Made by a program: the position numbers and the translations under genes. The notes beneath the pieces were generated by a model. It made no database searches and was not told the DNA's origin. It saw only the letters and a program-made list of their open reading frames with translations. 64,000 nt of DNA from Mycobacterium yunnanensis (GTDB lineage: Bacteria > Actinomycetota > Actinomycetes > Mycobacteriales > Mycobacteriaceae), in contig NZ_JACKVK010000009.1 of assembly GCF_025823185.1 (NCBI RefSeq), forward strand, positions 124,001 through 188,000, written 5' to 3'. Numbering within the stretch: position 1 is the stretch's first letter; every line of letters starts with the position of its first letter. Below are positions 43,140 to 51,102 of the stretch, piece by piece.

Positions 43140-44387
43140 ATGAGCAGCGAAGCTGGCGGCCCCGTCGTCCCACCGCCGCCCGCGTATCCGCCACCACCTG
43201 GCTACGGCTACGGGCAGTTTCCGCCGCCGCACCAGCCCCCGCCGGGATTCCCGCCGCCGGGCTACTTTCCACCGCAACCGGGCCAGTACGCGCCGCCGCC
43301 GGGCTACCCTCCGCCGCCGGGTTACGCTCCGCAATCCGGTTACCAGTACCCGCCGCCGGGCCCGCCCGGCTACCCACCGCCCGGCTATCCACCGATGGGT
43401 CCGCCACCGGCGCTCAAGCCGGGCATCATCCCGCTGCGACCGCTCGGCTTGTCCGACATCCTCAACGCGGCGGTCGCCTACATCCGGGCCAATCCCAAGG
43501 CGACCCTCGGCCTGACCACCATCGTCGTCGTGGTCGCCCAGATCGTCTCCCTGTTGTTCGAGATCGGACCGCTGGCCTCCAGCGGCATGTTGTCCCCCTC
43601 GTCGTTCGACCCGTCCTCCGACGGCGGTGAGTTCACCGGGTCGTCGGCCGTCGGACTGGTGTTGTCCAGCGCCGCGGGCGCCTTGACCACCGTGCTGGCC
43701 GGCATCGTGCTGAGCGGCCTGTTGACGGTGGTCGTCGGCAGGGCCGTGTTCGGCGCGCCGATCGGCGTCGGCGAGGCGTGGCGGCGGGTCCGCGGGCGTT
43801 GACTTCCGTTGCTCGGCATCACCGCACTGGAGGCGGTCGGTGCCCTGCTCCTGATCGGCGTGGCCGTTGGAGTGACAGTGGCCGTCGCCGAATTCGTCGG
43901 CGCTGCAGCGGCGTTCGTGGTGGGCGCGGTGCTGGGCCTGACCGGGATCGCGGCACTGGTCTACCTGTACACGATGCTGAGCTTCGCGCCGACGCTGATC
44001 GTCTTGGAGCGCATCGGTGTCACGGCCGCCATCAGGCGGTCCTTCCGGCTCATCAGGAACGACTTCTGGCGGGTCTTCGGCATCCGCCTCCTGGCGGCAA
44101 TCATCGCCGGGGTGATCGCCGGCGCCGTCACGGTGCCCTTCAGCCTGGTCGGGCAGGTCATGCTCGCCGTCGGCGAGTCGACCACCATGATGGTCGTCGC
44201 GCTGGTGCTGATCACCGTCGGAGCCGCCATCGGGCAGATCGTCACCGCACCCTTCGACGCCGGCGTCGTCGTGTTGCTCTACGCCGATCGGCGCATCAGG
44301 GCGGAGGCCTTCGACCTGGTGTTGCGCACCGGTGCGACCGGAATGGTCGACTCCACCGACGATCTCTGGCTCACCCAGCCACGCTGA
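43140..44387 (+). pseudogene. Pro/Gly-rich polytopic membrane protein (Rv3689-like) interrupted by an in-frame TGA
   Basis: The N-terminal part is a cytosolic PPPGY-repeat tract (about 90 residues), then LSDILNAAVAYIRANPK and membrane helices. At 43800-43802 the codon after WRRVRGR is TGA, immediately followed in the same frame by LPLLGITALEAVGALLLIGVAVG and five or more further helices to a stop at 44387. Homologues are one continuous protein of about 450 residues with Leu at this point. A single-base change from TTA would produce it. The downstream half is undecayed. It is the first gene of the MoxR operon. Readthrough, reinitiation (TTG at 43809) or a sequence error remain possible. Confidence 0.75.
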
Positions 44388-44388
44388 C

Positions 44389-45042
44389 GTGTCCATCATC
44401 GACATCGACCGCGACGCCGCGCACGACGCCGCACAGCGCGAACTGAGCAAGCCCATCTATCCCCGCGGCTCCCTGACCGACCAATTGTCACGGCTGCTGG
44501 AGGATCTGCTGTTTCGCGTCATGGCCGGCGGCGCGTCGGTCCCCGGCGGCTGGATCACCATCGCGGTGCTGTCGACCCTGGTCGCGGTCGCCGCCGTCGT
44601 CGCGTTTCGGGTGGCGCGACGCACCATGCGCACCAACCGCAGGCAGCACGCGACGCTGTTCGGCTCGGCGGAGATGAGCTCGGTCGAGCACAGGGCCGCC
44701 GCCGAACTGGCTGCATCGCAAGGAGATTGGGCGATGGCCATCAAGCAGCGGCTCCGCGCGGTGGCCCGCAACCTCGAGGAGGCCGGGGTCGTGCAGCCCG
44801 TGCCCGGGCGCACCGCCACCGAACTCGCCCGCGACGTCGGCCACGCGGTGCCACGTCTCACCGACGAATTGCGCCGGGCGGCAACGGTGTTCAACGACGT
44901 GACCTACGGCGAGCAGCACGGCACCGAAACCGGCTACCGGGTCATCGCCGACCTCGACGAGCACCTCCTGCACCAGGGCGTCGGCAAGTCGGCCCGGCCG
45001 GGTGCCTCCGGCGCCGTCGACGGCTGGGCCGAGGTGCGATGA
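44389..45042 (+). CDS. DUF4129 membrane protein, Rv3690-like
   Basis: A 217-residue protein. The N-terminal helix region DRDAAHDAAQRELSKPIYPRGSLTDQLSRLLEDLL precedes a membrane helix (WITIAVLSTLVAVAAVVAFRVAR), followed by the DUF4129 part (AELAASQGDWAMAIKQRLRAVARNLEEAGVV, TATELARD, FNDVTYGEQHGTE). DUF4129 proteins accompany MoxR/DUF58 operons; the function is unknown. GTG at 44389 follows the previous stop by one base; its stop overlaps the next ATG. Confidence 0.85.
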   Translation: MSIIDIDRDAAHDAAQRELSKPIYPRGSLTDQLSRLLEDLLFRVMAGGASVPGGWITIAVLSTLVAVAAVVAFRVARRTMRTNRRQHATLFGSAEMSSVEHRAAAELAASQGDWAMAIKQRLRAVARNLEEAGVVQPVPGRTATELARDVGHAVPRLTDELRRAATVFNDVTYGEQHGTETGYRVIADLDEHLLHQGVGKSARPGASGAVDGWAEVR

Positions 45043-46184
45043 GCGACACCTCGTCGGCCGTCGGTGCCACCGTCGTGCAGCGGTGGCGCACCGTGCGGTG
45101 GGTGCTGCTCGCGCTCGTGCTCATCGTCGGCGTCGCAACGGCTTCGGCGTACTTGACCGCGCCGCGAGAGGGCGGCCGAATGGACCCCGAGGCCACCTCC
45201 CCCGACGGCGCCCACGCCCTGGTCGCCCTGCTGCGCGATCACGGAGTCGACGTGGTGACGGCGACCGATCTCGCCGGCGTCGAGCGCGCCGCGTCACCGG
45301 ACTCCCTGCTCGTGGTGGCGCCGACGCCCTATCTGGTCGACGACGACGGACTGCGCCGACTCGAGGGCCTCCCAGGCGACCTGCTGTTGGTCGAGCCGTC
45401 GTCGTGGACGCGGGAGGCGCTGGCTCCTGGTGTGAAGGCGGCCGACGCCACCAGTTTCGGCGGTGATCCCGACTGCGACCTGCCCGAGGCGACCCGTGCG
45501 GGCCGCGTGCAGCTCAACCTCAGTGCGACCTTCGAAGCGGTCGACGGGGCCGCTCCCCTGACCCGCTGCTACCGCGGCGCTCTGGTCCGCCAGGAGCAAC
45601 GCGGTCGCACCGTCACCGTGGTCGGCACGGCCGACTTCATGACGAATTCCGGACTGTTGCAACAGGGCAACGCCGCGCTGGCGATGAACTTGGCCGGCGC
45701 GCGGCCGACGGTCATCTGGTACGCGGCCAATCGGATCGAAGGCGAATCCGACGGCGCCACCTCGATCATGGACCTCATCCCCGGTCGGGTGGGCTGGATC
45801 GTGCTGCAGCTGTGCCTCGTCGTCGCCGTCGTCGCGCTCTGGAAGGCCCGTCGCATCGGTCCGCTGGTGGCCGAGAACCTCCTGGTGGTGGTGCGCGCCT
45901 CGGAGACCGTCGAGGGCCGGGGCAGGTTGTATCGGTCACGACGGGCCCGCGACCGCGCCGCCTCGGCGCTTCGCACCTCGGTGCTGCAGCGCATCCTGCC
46001 CCGGCTCGGACTGGGCGCGCAGTCCGATCCGGCGTCGGTCGTCGAGACGGTCGCCGGCCGCATTCGGCACGAGCCGTCGGCCGTCCAGTACGCACTCTTC
46101 GGGCCCGACCCCACCGACGACGACCAATTGGTCGCCCTCTCACGGCTACTCGACGACATCGAAAGGCAGGTCGCCACCTCGTGA
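45039..46184 (+). CDS. DUF4350 membrane protein, Rv3691-like
   Basis: A 381-residue protein with an N-terminal helix (WVLLALVLIVGVATASAYLT), an extracytoplasmic GATase-like DUF4350 domain (DPEATSPDGAHALVALLRDHGVDVVTATDL, NSGLLQQGNAALAMNLAG) and a second helix (VGWIVLQLCLVVAVVALWKARRIGP) before a basic cytosolic tail. Third gene of the MoxR operon; start ATGA and stop GTGA both overlap neighbours. Confidence 0.85.
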   Translation: MSDTSSAVGATVVQRWRTVRWVLLALVLIVGVATASAYLTAPREGGRMDPEATSPDGAHALVALLRDHGVDVVTATDLAGVERAASPDSLLVVAPTPYLVDDDGLRRLEGLPGDLLLVEPSSWTREALAPGVKAADATSFGGDPDCDLPEATRAGRVQLNLSATFEAVDGAAPLTRCYRGALVRQEQRGRTVTVVGTADFMTNSGLLQQGNAALAMNLAGARPTVIWYAANRIEGESDGATSIMDLIPGRVGWIVLQLCLVVAVVALWKARRIGPLVAENLLVVVRASETVEGRGRLYRSRRARDRAASALRTSVLQRILPRLGLGAQSDPASVVETVAGRIRHEPSAVQYALFGPDPTDDDQLVALSRLLDDIERQVATS

Positions 46185-47155
46185 ACCAACCACCGACTTC
46201 GACGACGGACTCCGACGGCGCTCGACAGGCGTTGCTCGCGCTGCGCTCCGAGATCGCCAAGGCGGTCGTCGGGCAGGACGCGGTGATCAGCGGTCTGGTC
46301 ATCGCGCTGCTGTGCCGGGGTCACGTGCTGTTGGAGGGCGTGCCGGGGGTCGCCAAGACGTTGTTGGTGCGCACGTTGGCCTCGGCGCTGGCGCTGGACT
46401 TCAAGCGCGTCCAGTTCACCCCCGACCTGATGCCGGGTGACGTCACCGGGTCGCTGGTGTACGACGCCCGTACCGCAGAATTCGAGTTCCGCGCCGGGCC
46501 GGTATTCACCAATCTCCTTCTGGCCGACGAGATCAACCGCACACCCCCCAAGACCCAGGCCGCCCTGCTGGAGGCCATGGAGGAGCGTCAGGTCACCGTC
46601 GACGGCGAGCCGCGCGCCCTGCCCGACCCCTTCATCGTCGCGGCCACCCAGAACCCCATCGAGTACGAGGGCACCTACCAGTTGCCCGAGGCGCAGCTCG
46701 ACCGCTTCCTGCTCAAACTCAACGTGCCGTTGCCGCCGCGCGACCAGGAGATCGCGATCCTGTCACGGCACGCAAGGGGTTTCGATCCTCGCGACCTCTC
46801 CGGTGTGCGCCCGGTCGCCGGCCCGGCAGAGCTTGCCGCCGGACGGGAAGCGGTGCGTCGGGTCCTGGTGGCCGACGAGGTGATGGGCTACATCGTCGAC
46901 GTCGCGGGCGCGACGCGGGCGTCCCCGTCGTTGCAGCTCGGCGTCTCACCCCGCGGCGCGACGGCTCTGCTCGCGACGTCACGGACGTGGGCGTGGTTGT
47001 CGGGTCGCAACTACGTCGCCCCCGACGACGTGAAGGCCATGGCACGGCCGACGCTGCGGCACCGGATCGCGCTGCGCCCCGAAGCGGAACTGGAAGGCGC
47101 CACCCCCGACGGCGTCCTCGACGGCATCCTGTCCGCGGTGCCGGTGCCACGCTAG
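46181..47155 (+). CDS. moxR2: MoxR-family AAA+ ATPase (MoxR2-like, Rv3692)
   Basis: A 324-residue chaperone-like ATPase. Walker A is LEGVPGVAKTLLVRTLA, Walker B LLADEINRTPPKTQAALLEAMEERQV, sensor 1 in AATQNPIEYEGTY and arginine finger region LPEAQLDRFLLK. MoxR proteins remodel or insert cofactors into DUF58/VWA partners, encoded next door. GTG at 46181 overlaps the preceding stop. Confidence 0.93.
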   Translation: MNQPPTSTTDSDGARQALLALRSEIAKAVVGQDAVISGLVIALLCRGHVLLEGVPGVAKTLLVRTLASALALDFKRVQFTPDLMPGDVTGSLVYDARTAEFEFRAGPVFTNLLLADEINRTPPKTQAALLEAMEERQVTVDGEPRALPDPFIVAATQNPIEYEGTYQLPEAQLDRFLLKLNVPLPPRDQEIAILSRHARGFDPRDLSGVRPVAGPAELAAGREAVRRVLVADEVMGYIVDVAGATRASPSLQLGVSPRGATALLATSRTWAWLSGRNYVAPDDVKAMARPTLRHRIALRPEAELEGATPDGVLDGILSAVPVPR

Positions 47156-48477
47156 TGGTGCTCACCGGCCGGGTGGGACTGATCGCCCTGATCTGCGTTC
47201 TCCCCGTTGCCGTTTCGCCGTGGCCGGCGGAGACGTTCGTGGTATTGCTGATCCTGCTGGCGGCGGCGACCGTGGCCGACGCGGTGCTCGCCGCCAACAC
47301 CCGGCGGCTGCGGTTCACCCGAACCGGGGACGGGTCGGCGCGCCTTGGCGAGCCGGTCGAGGCCGCCCTGGTCGTGGACAACCCCGGGCGCCGCGAACTC
47401 CGGGGCTGGGTTCGCGACGCCTGGGCGCCGTCGGCGCGTGCCGAGCCTCGTACGCACCGGGTGACGATCCCTGGTGGTCGAGGATTTCGGGTCGTGACCA
47501 CGCTGCGCCCGATCCGCCGGGGTGACCAACGGTCGGCGGTGGTGACGGTGCGCTCCGTCGGCCCCCTGGGATTGGCTGGTCGACAGAGCTCGCACCGGGT
47601 GCCGGCCCAGGTGCGCATCCTGCCGCCCTTCCTGTCCCGCAAGCACTTGCCGTCGCGGCTGGCGAAGTTGCGCGAACTCGACGGCGCGGTGCCGGTACTG
47701 ATTCGTGGCCAGGGCACCGAATTCGACTCGCTGCGCGAGTACGTCGTCGGCGACGACGTGCGGTCGATCGACTGGCGGGCCACCGCGCGGCGCGCCGACG
47801 TCGTCGTCCGCACCTGGCGCCCGGAGCGCGATCGCCGGGTGGTCATCGTGCTCGACACCGGCCGGACGTCCGCGGGTCGCGTCGGCGTCGACCCCACGTC
47901 GGGGGACCCCGGTGGCTGGCCGCGTCTCGACTGGTCGATGGACGCCGCACTGCTGTTGGCGGCCTTGGCTTCCCGCGCGGGTGACCACGTCGACTTCGTC
48001 GCCCACGACCGGCTTCCGCGCGCCGGGGTCTTCAACGCCGCACGTACCGAATTGCTGCCTGCGCTGGTCACGGCGATGGCTCCGCTGCAGCCGGCGTTGG
48101 TCGAGTCCGACGCCTCGGCGATGGTGGCTGCGGTGCAACGCCGCATCCGTCGGCGTGCGCTGGTGGTGTTGTTGACCGACCTGAACTCCTCGGCGCTCGA
48201 CGAGGGTCTGATGGCGGTGTTGCCGCAGCTGTCCGCGCGGCATCAGGTGGTGCTGGCCGCGGTCGGCGATCCGCGGGTGGACCGGCTGGCGGCGGGGCGG
48301 TCCGACGCCGCCCAGGTGTACGACGCGGCGTCGGCCGAACGTTCCCGCAGCGACCGCGGTGCGGTGGCCGCACGGCTGCGGCGCCACGGCGTCGACGTCG
48401 TGGATGCCCTTCCCGAAGACCTGGCGCCTGCGTTGGCCGACCGCTATCTGGCGATGAAGGCCTCCGGCAAGCTCTGA
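47155..48477 (+). CDS. DUF58 protein, Rv3693-like
   Basis: A 440-residue protein with two adjacent N-terminal hydrophobic segments (VGLIALICVLPVAVSPW, FVVLLILLAAATVADAVLAA), a beta-rich part and the DUF58 signature GTEFDSLREYVVGDDVRSIDWRATAR, then a von Willebrand A-like domain with VIVLDTGRTS. It is the predicted partner of MoxR. GTG at 47155 overlaps the previous TAG by one base; a second GTG follows directly. A long hairpin lies after its stop. Confidence 0.88.
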   Translation: MVLTGRVGLIALICVLPVAVSPWPAETFVVLLILLAAATVADAVLAANTRRLRFTRTGDGSARLGEPVEAALVVDNPGRRELRGWVRDAWAPSARAEPRTHRVTIPGGRGFRVVTTLRPIRRGDQRSAVVTVRSVGPLGLAGRQSSHRVPAQVRILPPFLSRKHLPSRLAKLRELDGAVPVLIRGQGTEFDSLREYVVGDDVRSIDWRATARRADVVVRTWRPERDRRVVIVLDTGRTSAGRVGVDPTSGDPGGWPRLDWSMDAALLLAALASRAGDHVDFVAHDRLPRAGVFNAARTELLPALVTAMAPLQPALVESDASAMVAAVQRRIRRRALVVLLTDLNSSALDEGLMAVLPQLSARHQVVLAAVGDPRVDRLAAGRSDAAQVYDAASAERSRSDRGAVAARLRRHGVDVVDALPEDLAPALADRYLAMKASGKL

Positions 48478-48489
48478 ACGCCCCCCTCC

Positions 48490-48553
48490 CCGCGAGCAGA
48501 CGTAAACCTGCACTCGCAGCCGGCGTGTCGCGCGCTTTTGCGACTGCTCGCGG
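48490..48553. terminator. Inverted repeat between convergent DUF58 and SpoIIM genes
   Basis: Arms CCGCGAGCAG (48490-48499) and CTGCTCGCGG (48544-48553) enclose a 44-base interior with GC-rich partial pairing (ACTCGCAGCC, GTCGCGCGC). The arm resembles a dispersed mycobacterial intergenic motif I recall, though copy number was not checked. Confidence 0.55.
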
Positions 48554-48560
48554 AGACGAA

Positions 48561-49553
48561 TCAGGACGTGGGGAGCAAATCGGGGGCGTCGTCGACGTCA
48601 CCCGTCTCGCCGGCCCTGGCGGCCTTACGCCCAAAGTGCACCACGTAGGCCAGGAACGCGACCTCGGCGGCGACGCCGATCGTTATGCGCACGAACGTCG
48701 GCAGCGGGGACGGCGTCACCAACGCCTCGATCAAGCCCGACACCAGCAGCACGACGACCAGCCCGACGGCCACCGAGACGACCGCCCGCCCCTGCTCGGC
48801 AAGCACCTGGCCGCGCGGCCGGTCCCCGGGCGAGACCACCGACCAGCCCAGCCGCATGCCGACCGCCGCGGCCAGGAACACCGCGGTCAGCTCGAGCAGC
48901 CCGTGTGGCGTCAGCAGACCGAGGAACAGGCCGCCCTTGCCCGCGTCGAACATCAAGCCCCCGATGACCCCGGCGTTGGCGGCGTTCTGGAAGAGCACGT
49001 ACGGAATGGGCAGACCCAGCACGACCGCGTAGCCGATGCACTGCGCTGCCACCCACGAGTTGTTGACCCACACCCGCAGGGCAAACGAACCAGCCGGATT
49101 GTCGCTGTAGTAGGAGGCGAAGTCGTGGTTCACCAGTTCGGCCAGGTCCGACGGGGTTCCGACGGCGGCTTGCACCTCGGGGCTGCCCGCCACCCAGCTG
49201 CCCATGAGGACGGCCACGACCACGGATGCGACCGCCGAACCCAGCCACCACCGCCACGCGCGGTAGGCCACGACGGGGAACGACACCGTCCAGAACCGGG
49301 TGAATTCGCTCCACACGGGGGCATGCGCGCTGGTGACCGCCGACCGTGCCGAGGCCACCAGGCCCGAAAGACGGCCGACGAGCACCGAATCGGCGGAGGC
49401 GCTGCGCACCATCGACAGGTGGGTCGAGACGCGTTGATAGAGGTCGACCAGCTCGTCGACTTCGGCGCCGGTCAGTGTGCGGCGACGCTTTACCAGATGG
49501 TCCAGCCTGTCCCACGCGGGCCGGTGGGCCAGGACGAATGCGTCGACGTCCAC
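48561..49553 (-). CDS. SpoIIM/DUF95-family membrane protein, Rv3694c-like
   Basis: A 330-residue protein with a helical N-terminus (VLAHRPAWDRLDHLVKRRRTLTGAEVDELVDLYQRVSTHLSMVRS) and about six membrane helices; NNSWVAAQCIGYAVVLGLPIPYVLFQNAANAGVIGG and GLLTPHGLLELTAVFLAAAVGMRLG are the SpoIIM/DUF95 signature. It often lies with MoxR, DUF58 and RDD genes, as here, suggesting a shared envelope complex (inference). GTG at 49553 matches homologues; it diverges from the RDD gene by 28 bp. Confidence 0.88.
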   Translation of the reverse strand: MDVDAFVLAHRPAWDRLDHLVKRRRTLTGAEVDELVDLYQRVSTHLSMVRSASADSVLVGRLSGLVASARSAVTSAHAPVWSEFTRFWTVSFPVVAYRAWRWWLGSAVASVVVAVLMGSWVAGSPEVQAAVGTPSDLAELVNHDFASYYSDNPAGSFALRVWVNNSWVAAQCIGYAVVLGLPIPYVLFQNAANAGVIGGLMFDAGKGGLFLGLLTPHGLLELTAVFLAAAVGMRLGWSVVSPGDRPRGQVLAEQGRAVVSVAVGLVVVLLVSGLIEALVTPSPLPTFVRITIGVAAEVAFLAYVVHFGRKAARAGETGDVDDAPDLLPTS

Positions 49554-49581
49554 GTCGGCGAGCCTAGTAGCGTTGGGTGCC

Positions 49582-50430
49582 ATGGTGGCCAAGCCCGAGC
49601 CGATGGTCACGGGTGACGCCGTCGTCCTGGACGTTCAGATCGCCCAACTGCCGGTTCGCGCCCTGGCCGCGTTGGTCGACCTGACGGTCGTCTTCCTGGC
49701 CTACGTCCTCGGCGTGCTGCTGTGGGCGGTCACGATCTCCGATCTCGACGACGCGCTGTCGGCGGCCATCTTGATCGTCTTCACCGTTTTGAGCATCGTC
49801 GGTTACCCGGTGATCTTCGAGGTCGCGACCAGAGGTCGGTCGCTGGGCAAGATGGCGCTGGGCCTGCGGGTGGTCTCGGAAGACGGCGGCCCGGAACGCT
49901 TCCGGCAGGCGCTGTTTCGGGGACTGTCCGGGTTCGTCGAGATCTGGATGTTCGCCGGGGCGCCTGCAGTGGTGTGCAGCATGATCTCGCCCAAGGGCAA
50001 GCGGGTCGGCGACGTGTTCGCCGGCACCATGGTGATCAGCGAGCGCGGACCGAAGATGCCACCGCCGGTGCCGATGCCGCCGGAGCTGGCGTGGTGGGCG
50101 TCGTCGCTCCAGCTGTCGGGCCTTCGGCCCGAGCAAGCGGAGTTGGCCCGGCAGTTCCTGATGCGGGCCAGTCAACTCGAGCCGGCACTGCGAGACCAGA
50201 TGGCGCACCGCATCTACTTCGACGTCGTCGGGCAGATCTCACCACCACCACCGCCGACGGCGCCCCCGCCTCTGGTGCTGGCAGCCGTGCTGGCCGAACG
50301 TCATCGCCGCGAGCTTGACCGACTGCGCCCGGTGCCGTCACCGACGGCGTGGACGCCCGCCCCCAGCGGATACGCACCCCCACCCGTCGACCGGGGTGGT
50401 CCACCAGGGGGATTTACGACCCCGTCATAG
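49582..50430 (+). CDS. RDD-family membrane protein, Rv3695-like
   Basis: A 282-residue protein. The RDD domain starts LPVRALAALVDLTVVFLAYVLGVLLWAV (the Arg and Asp of the motif), continues with ILIVFTVLSIVGYPVIFEVATRGRSLGKMALGLRVV and ends SPKGKRVGDVFAGTMVI. The C-terminal 120 residues are a soluble helix plus a Pro-rich tail. RDD proteins are implicated in ion transport in some bacteria. Its stop lies inside the LfrR-type operator. Confidence 0.87.
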   Translation: MVAKPEPMVTGDAVVLDVQIAQLPVRALAALVDLTVVFLAYVLGVLLWAVTISDLDDALSAAILIVFTVLSIVGYPVIFEVATRGRSLGKMALGLRVVSEDGGPERFRQALFRGLSGFVEIWMFAGAPAVVCSMISPKGKRVGDVFAGTMVISERGPKMPPPVPMPPELAWWASSLQLSGLRPEQAELARQFLMRASQLEPALRDQMAHRIYFDVVGQISPPPPPTAPPPLVLAAVLAERHRRELDRLRPVPSPTAWTPAPSGYAPPPVDRGGPPGGFTTPS

Positions 50431-50453
50431 TGGGACACCACTGTCCCACTATG
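50426..50453. promoter_or_regulatory. Perfect palindromic operator upstream of lfrR
   Basis: Arms CATAGTGGGACA and TGTCCCACTATG, 12 bp each, are separated by CCAC, 25 bp before the lfrR start. It overlaps the RDD stop codon. TetR-family LfrR autoregulation of lfrR-lfrA through an upstream palindrome is known in M. smegmatis; this site is the obvious candidate here. Confidence 0.8.
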
Positions 50454-50478
50454 GGCCACATGTGCTAGCTTGGAGTAC

Positions 50479-51051
50479 ATGACTGCGTCGTTGTCGGCCA
50501 TTGGTGGCCCCCGCTCGAGAACCCGCAAGGCGATTCTCGACGCCGCCATGAACGTCCTCGGCACCAATCCGAACGCCTCCCTCGGCGACGTCGCGGCGTC
50601 GGCCGGGGTGGGTCGCAGCACGTTGCACCGGTACTTCGCCGAGCGCACGGACCTGATGCGCGCGCTGGCCCTGCACGTCCACGAGCTCAGCAAGGCGGCC
50701 ATCGAACACGCCGAACCGCATTGCGGGCCGCCGGTCGAGGGTTTGCGCCGGGTGGTCGAGGGCCAACTGGACCTGGGCCCGATCGCGTCGTTCGTCTACT
50801 GCGATTCCTCCATCGTCCGGGACGCGGAGTTGACCGCCGAACTCGACACCGGTGACGAGGCGATCGTCGAGGTGCTCGACCGGGTGGCCACCCAGGGCAC
50901 CGCCGGACCGCCGGGGTGGCCCCGGTTGGTCTTCTGGGCGCTCCTGGACGCCGGACACGACGCCACCCGCCAGGGCACGCCCCGCGTCCAGGTGGTCGAC
51001 GCCATCATGGCCAGCCTCACCCAGGGCACCATCAACCCGAATCAGTCTTGA
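50479..51051 (+). CDS. lfrR: TetR-family repressor LfrR
   Basis: A 190-residue repressor very similar to M. smegmatis LfrR. The DNA-binding part is TRKAILDAAMNVLGTNPNASLGDVAASAGVGRSTLHRYFAERTDLMRALALHVHELSKAAIEHA as landmarks; the ligand domain has LRRVVEGQLDLGPIASFVY and GWPRLVFWALLDAGHDA. It represses lfrA and is released by drugs. ATG at 50479 is used (TTG 50470 is alternative). A perfect operator lies just upstream and lfrA 51 bp downstream. Confidence 0.9.
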   Translation: MTASLSAIGGPRSRTRKAILDAAMNVLGTNPNASLGDVAASAGVGRSTLHRYFAERTDLMRALALHVHELSKAAIEHAEPHCGPPVEGLRRVVEGQLDLGPIASFVYCDSSIVRDAELTAELDTGDEAIVEVLDRVATQGTAGPPGWPRLVFWALLDAGHDATRQGTPRVQVVDAIMASLTQGTINPNQS

Positions 51052-51102
51052 CGCCAAGGGTTCTCGCCCTTCGCCAGTAGAGAAGCTCTCAGGAGAATCG
51101 AC

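Noticed and set aside
43800..43802. TGA as a selenocysteine codon
   Set aside because: No stem-loop of the expected kind follows, homologues have Leu there, and no catalytic role fits a membrane helix boundary.
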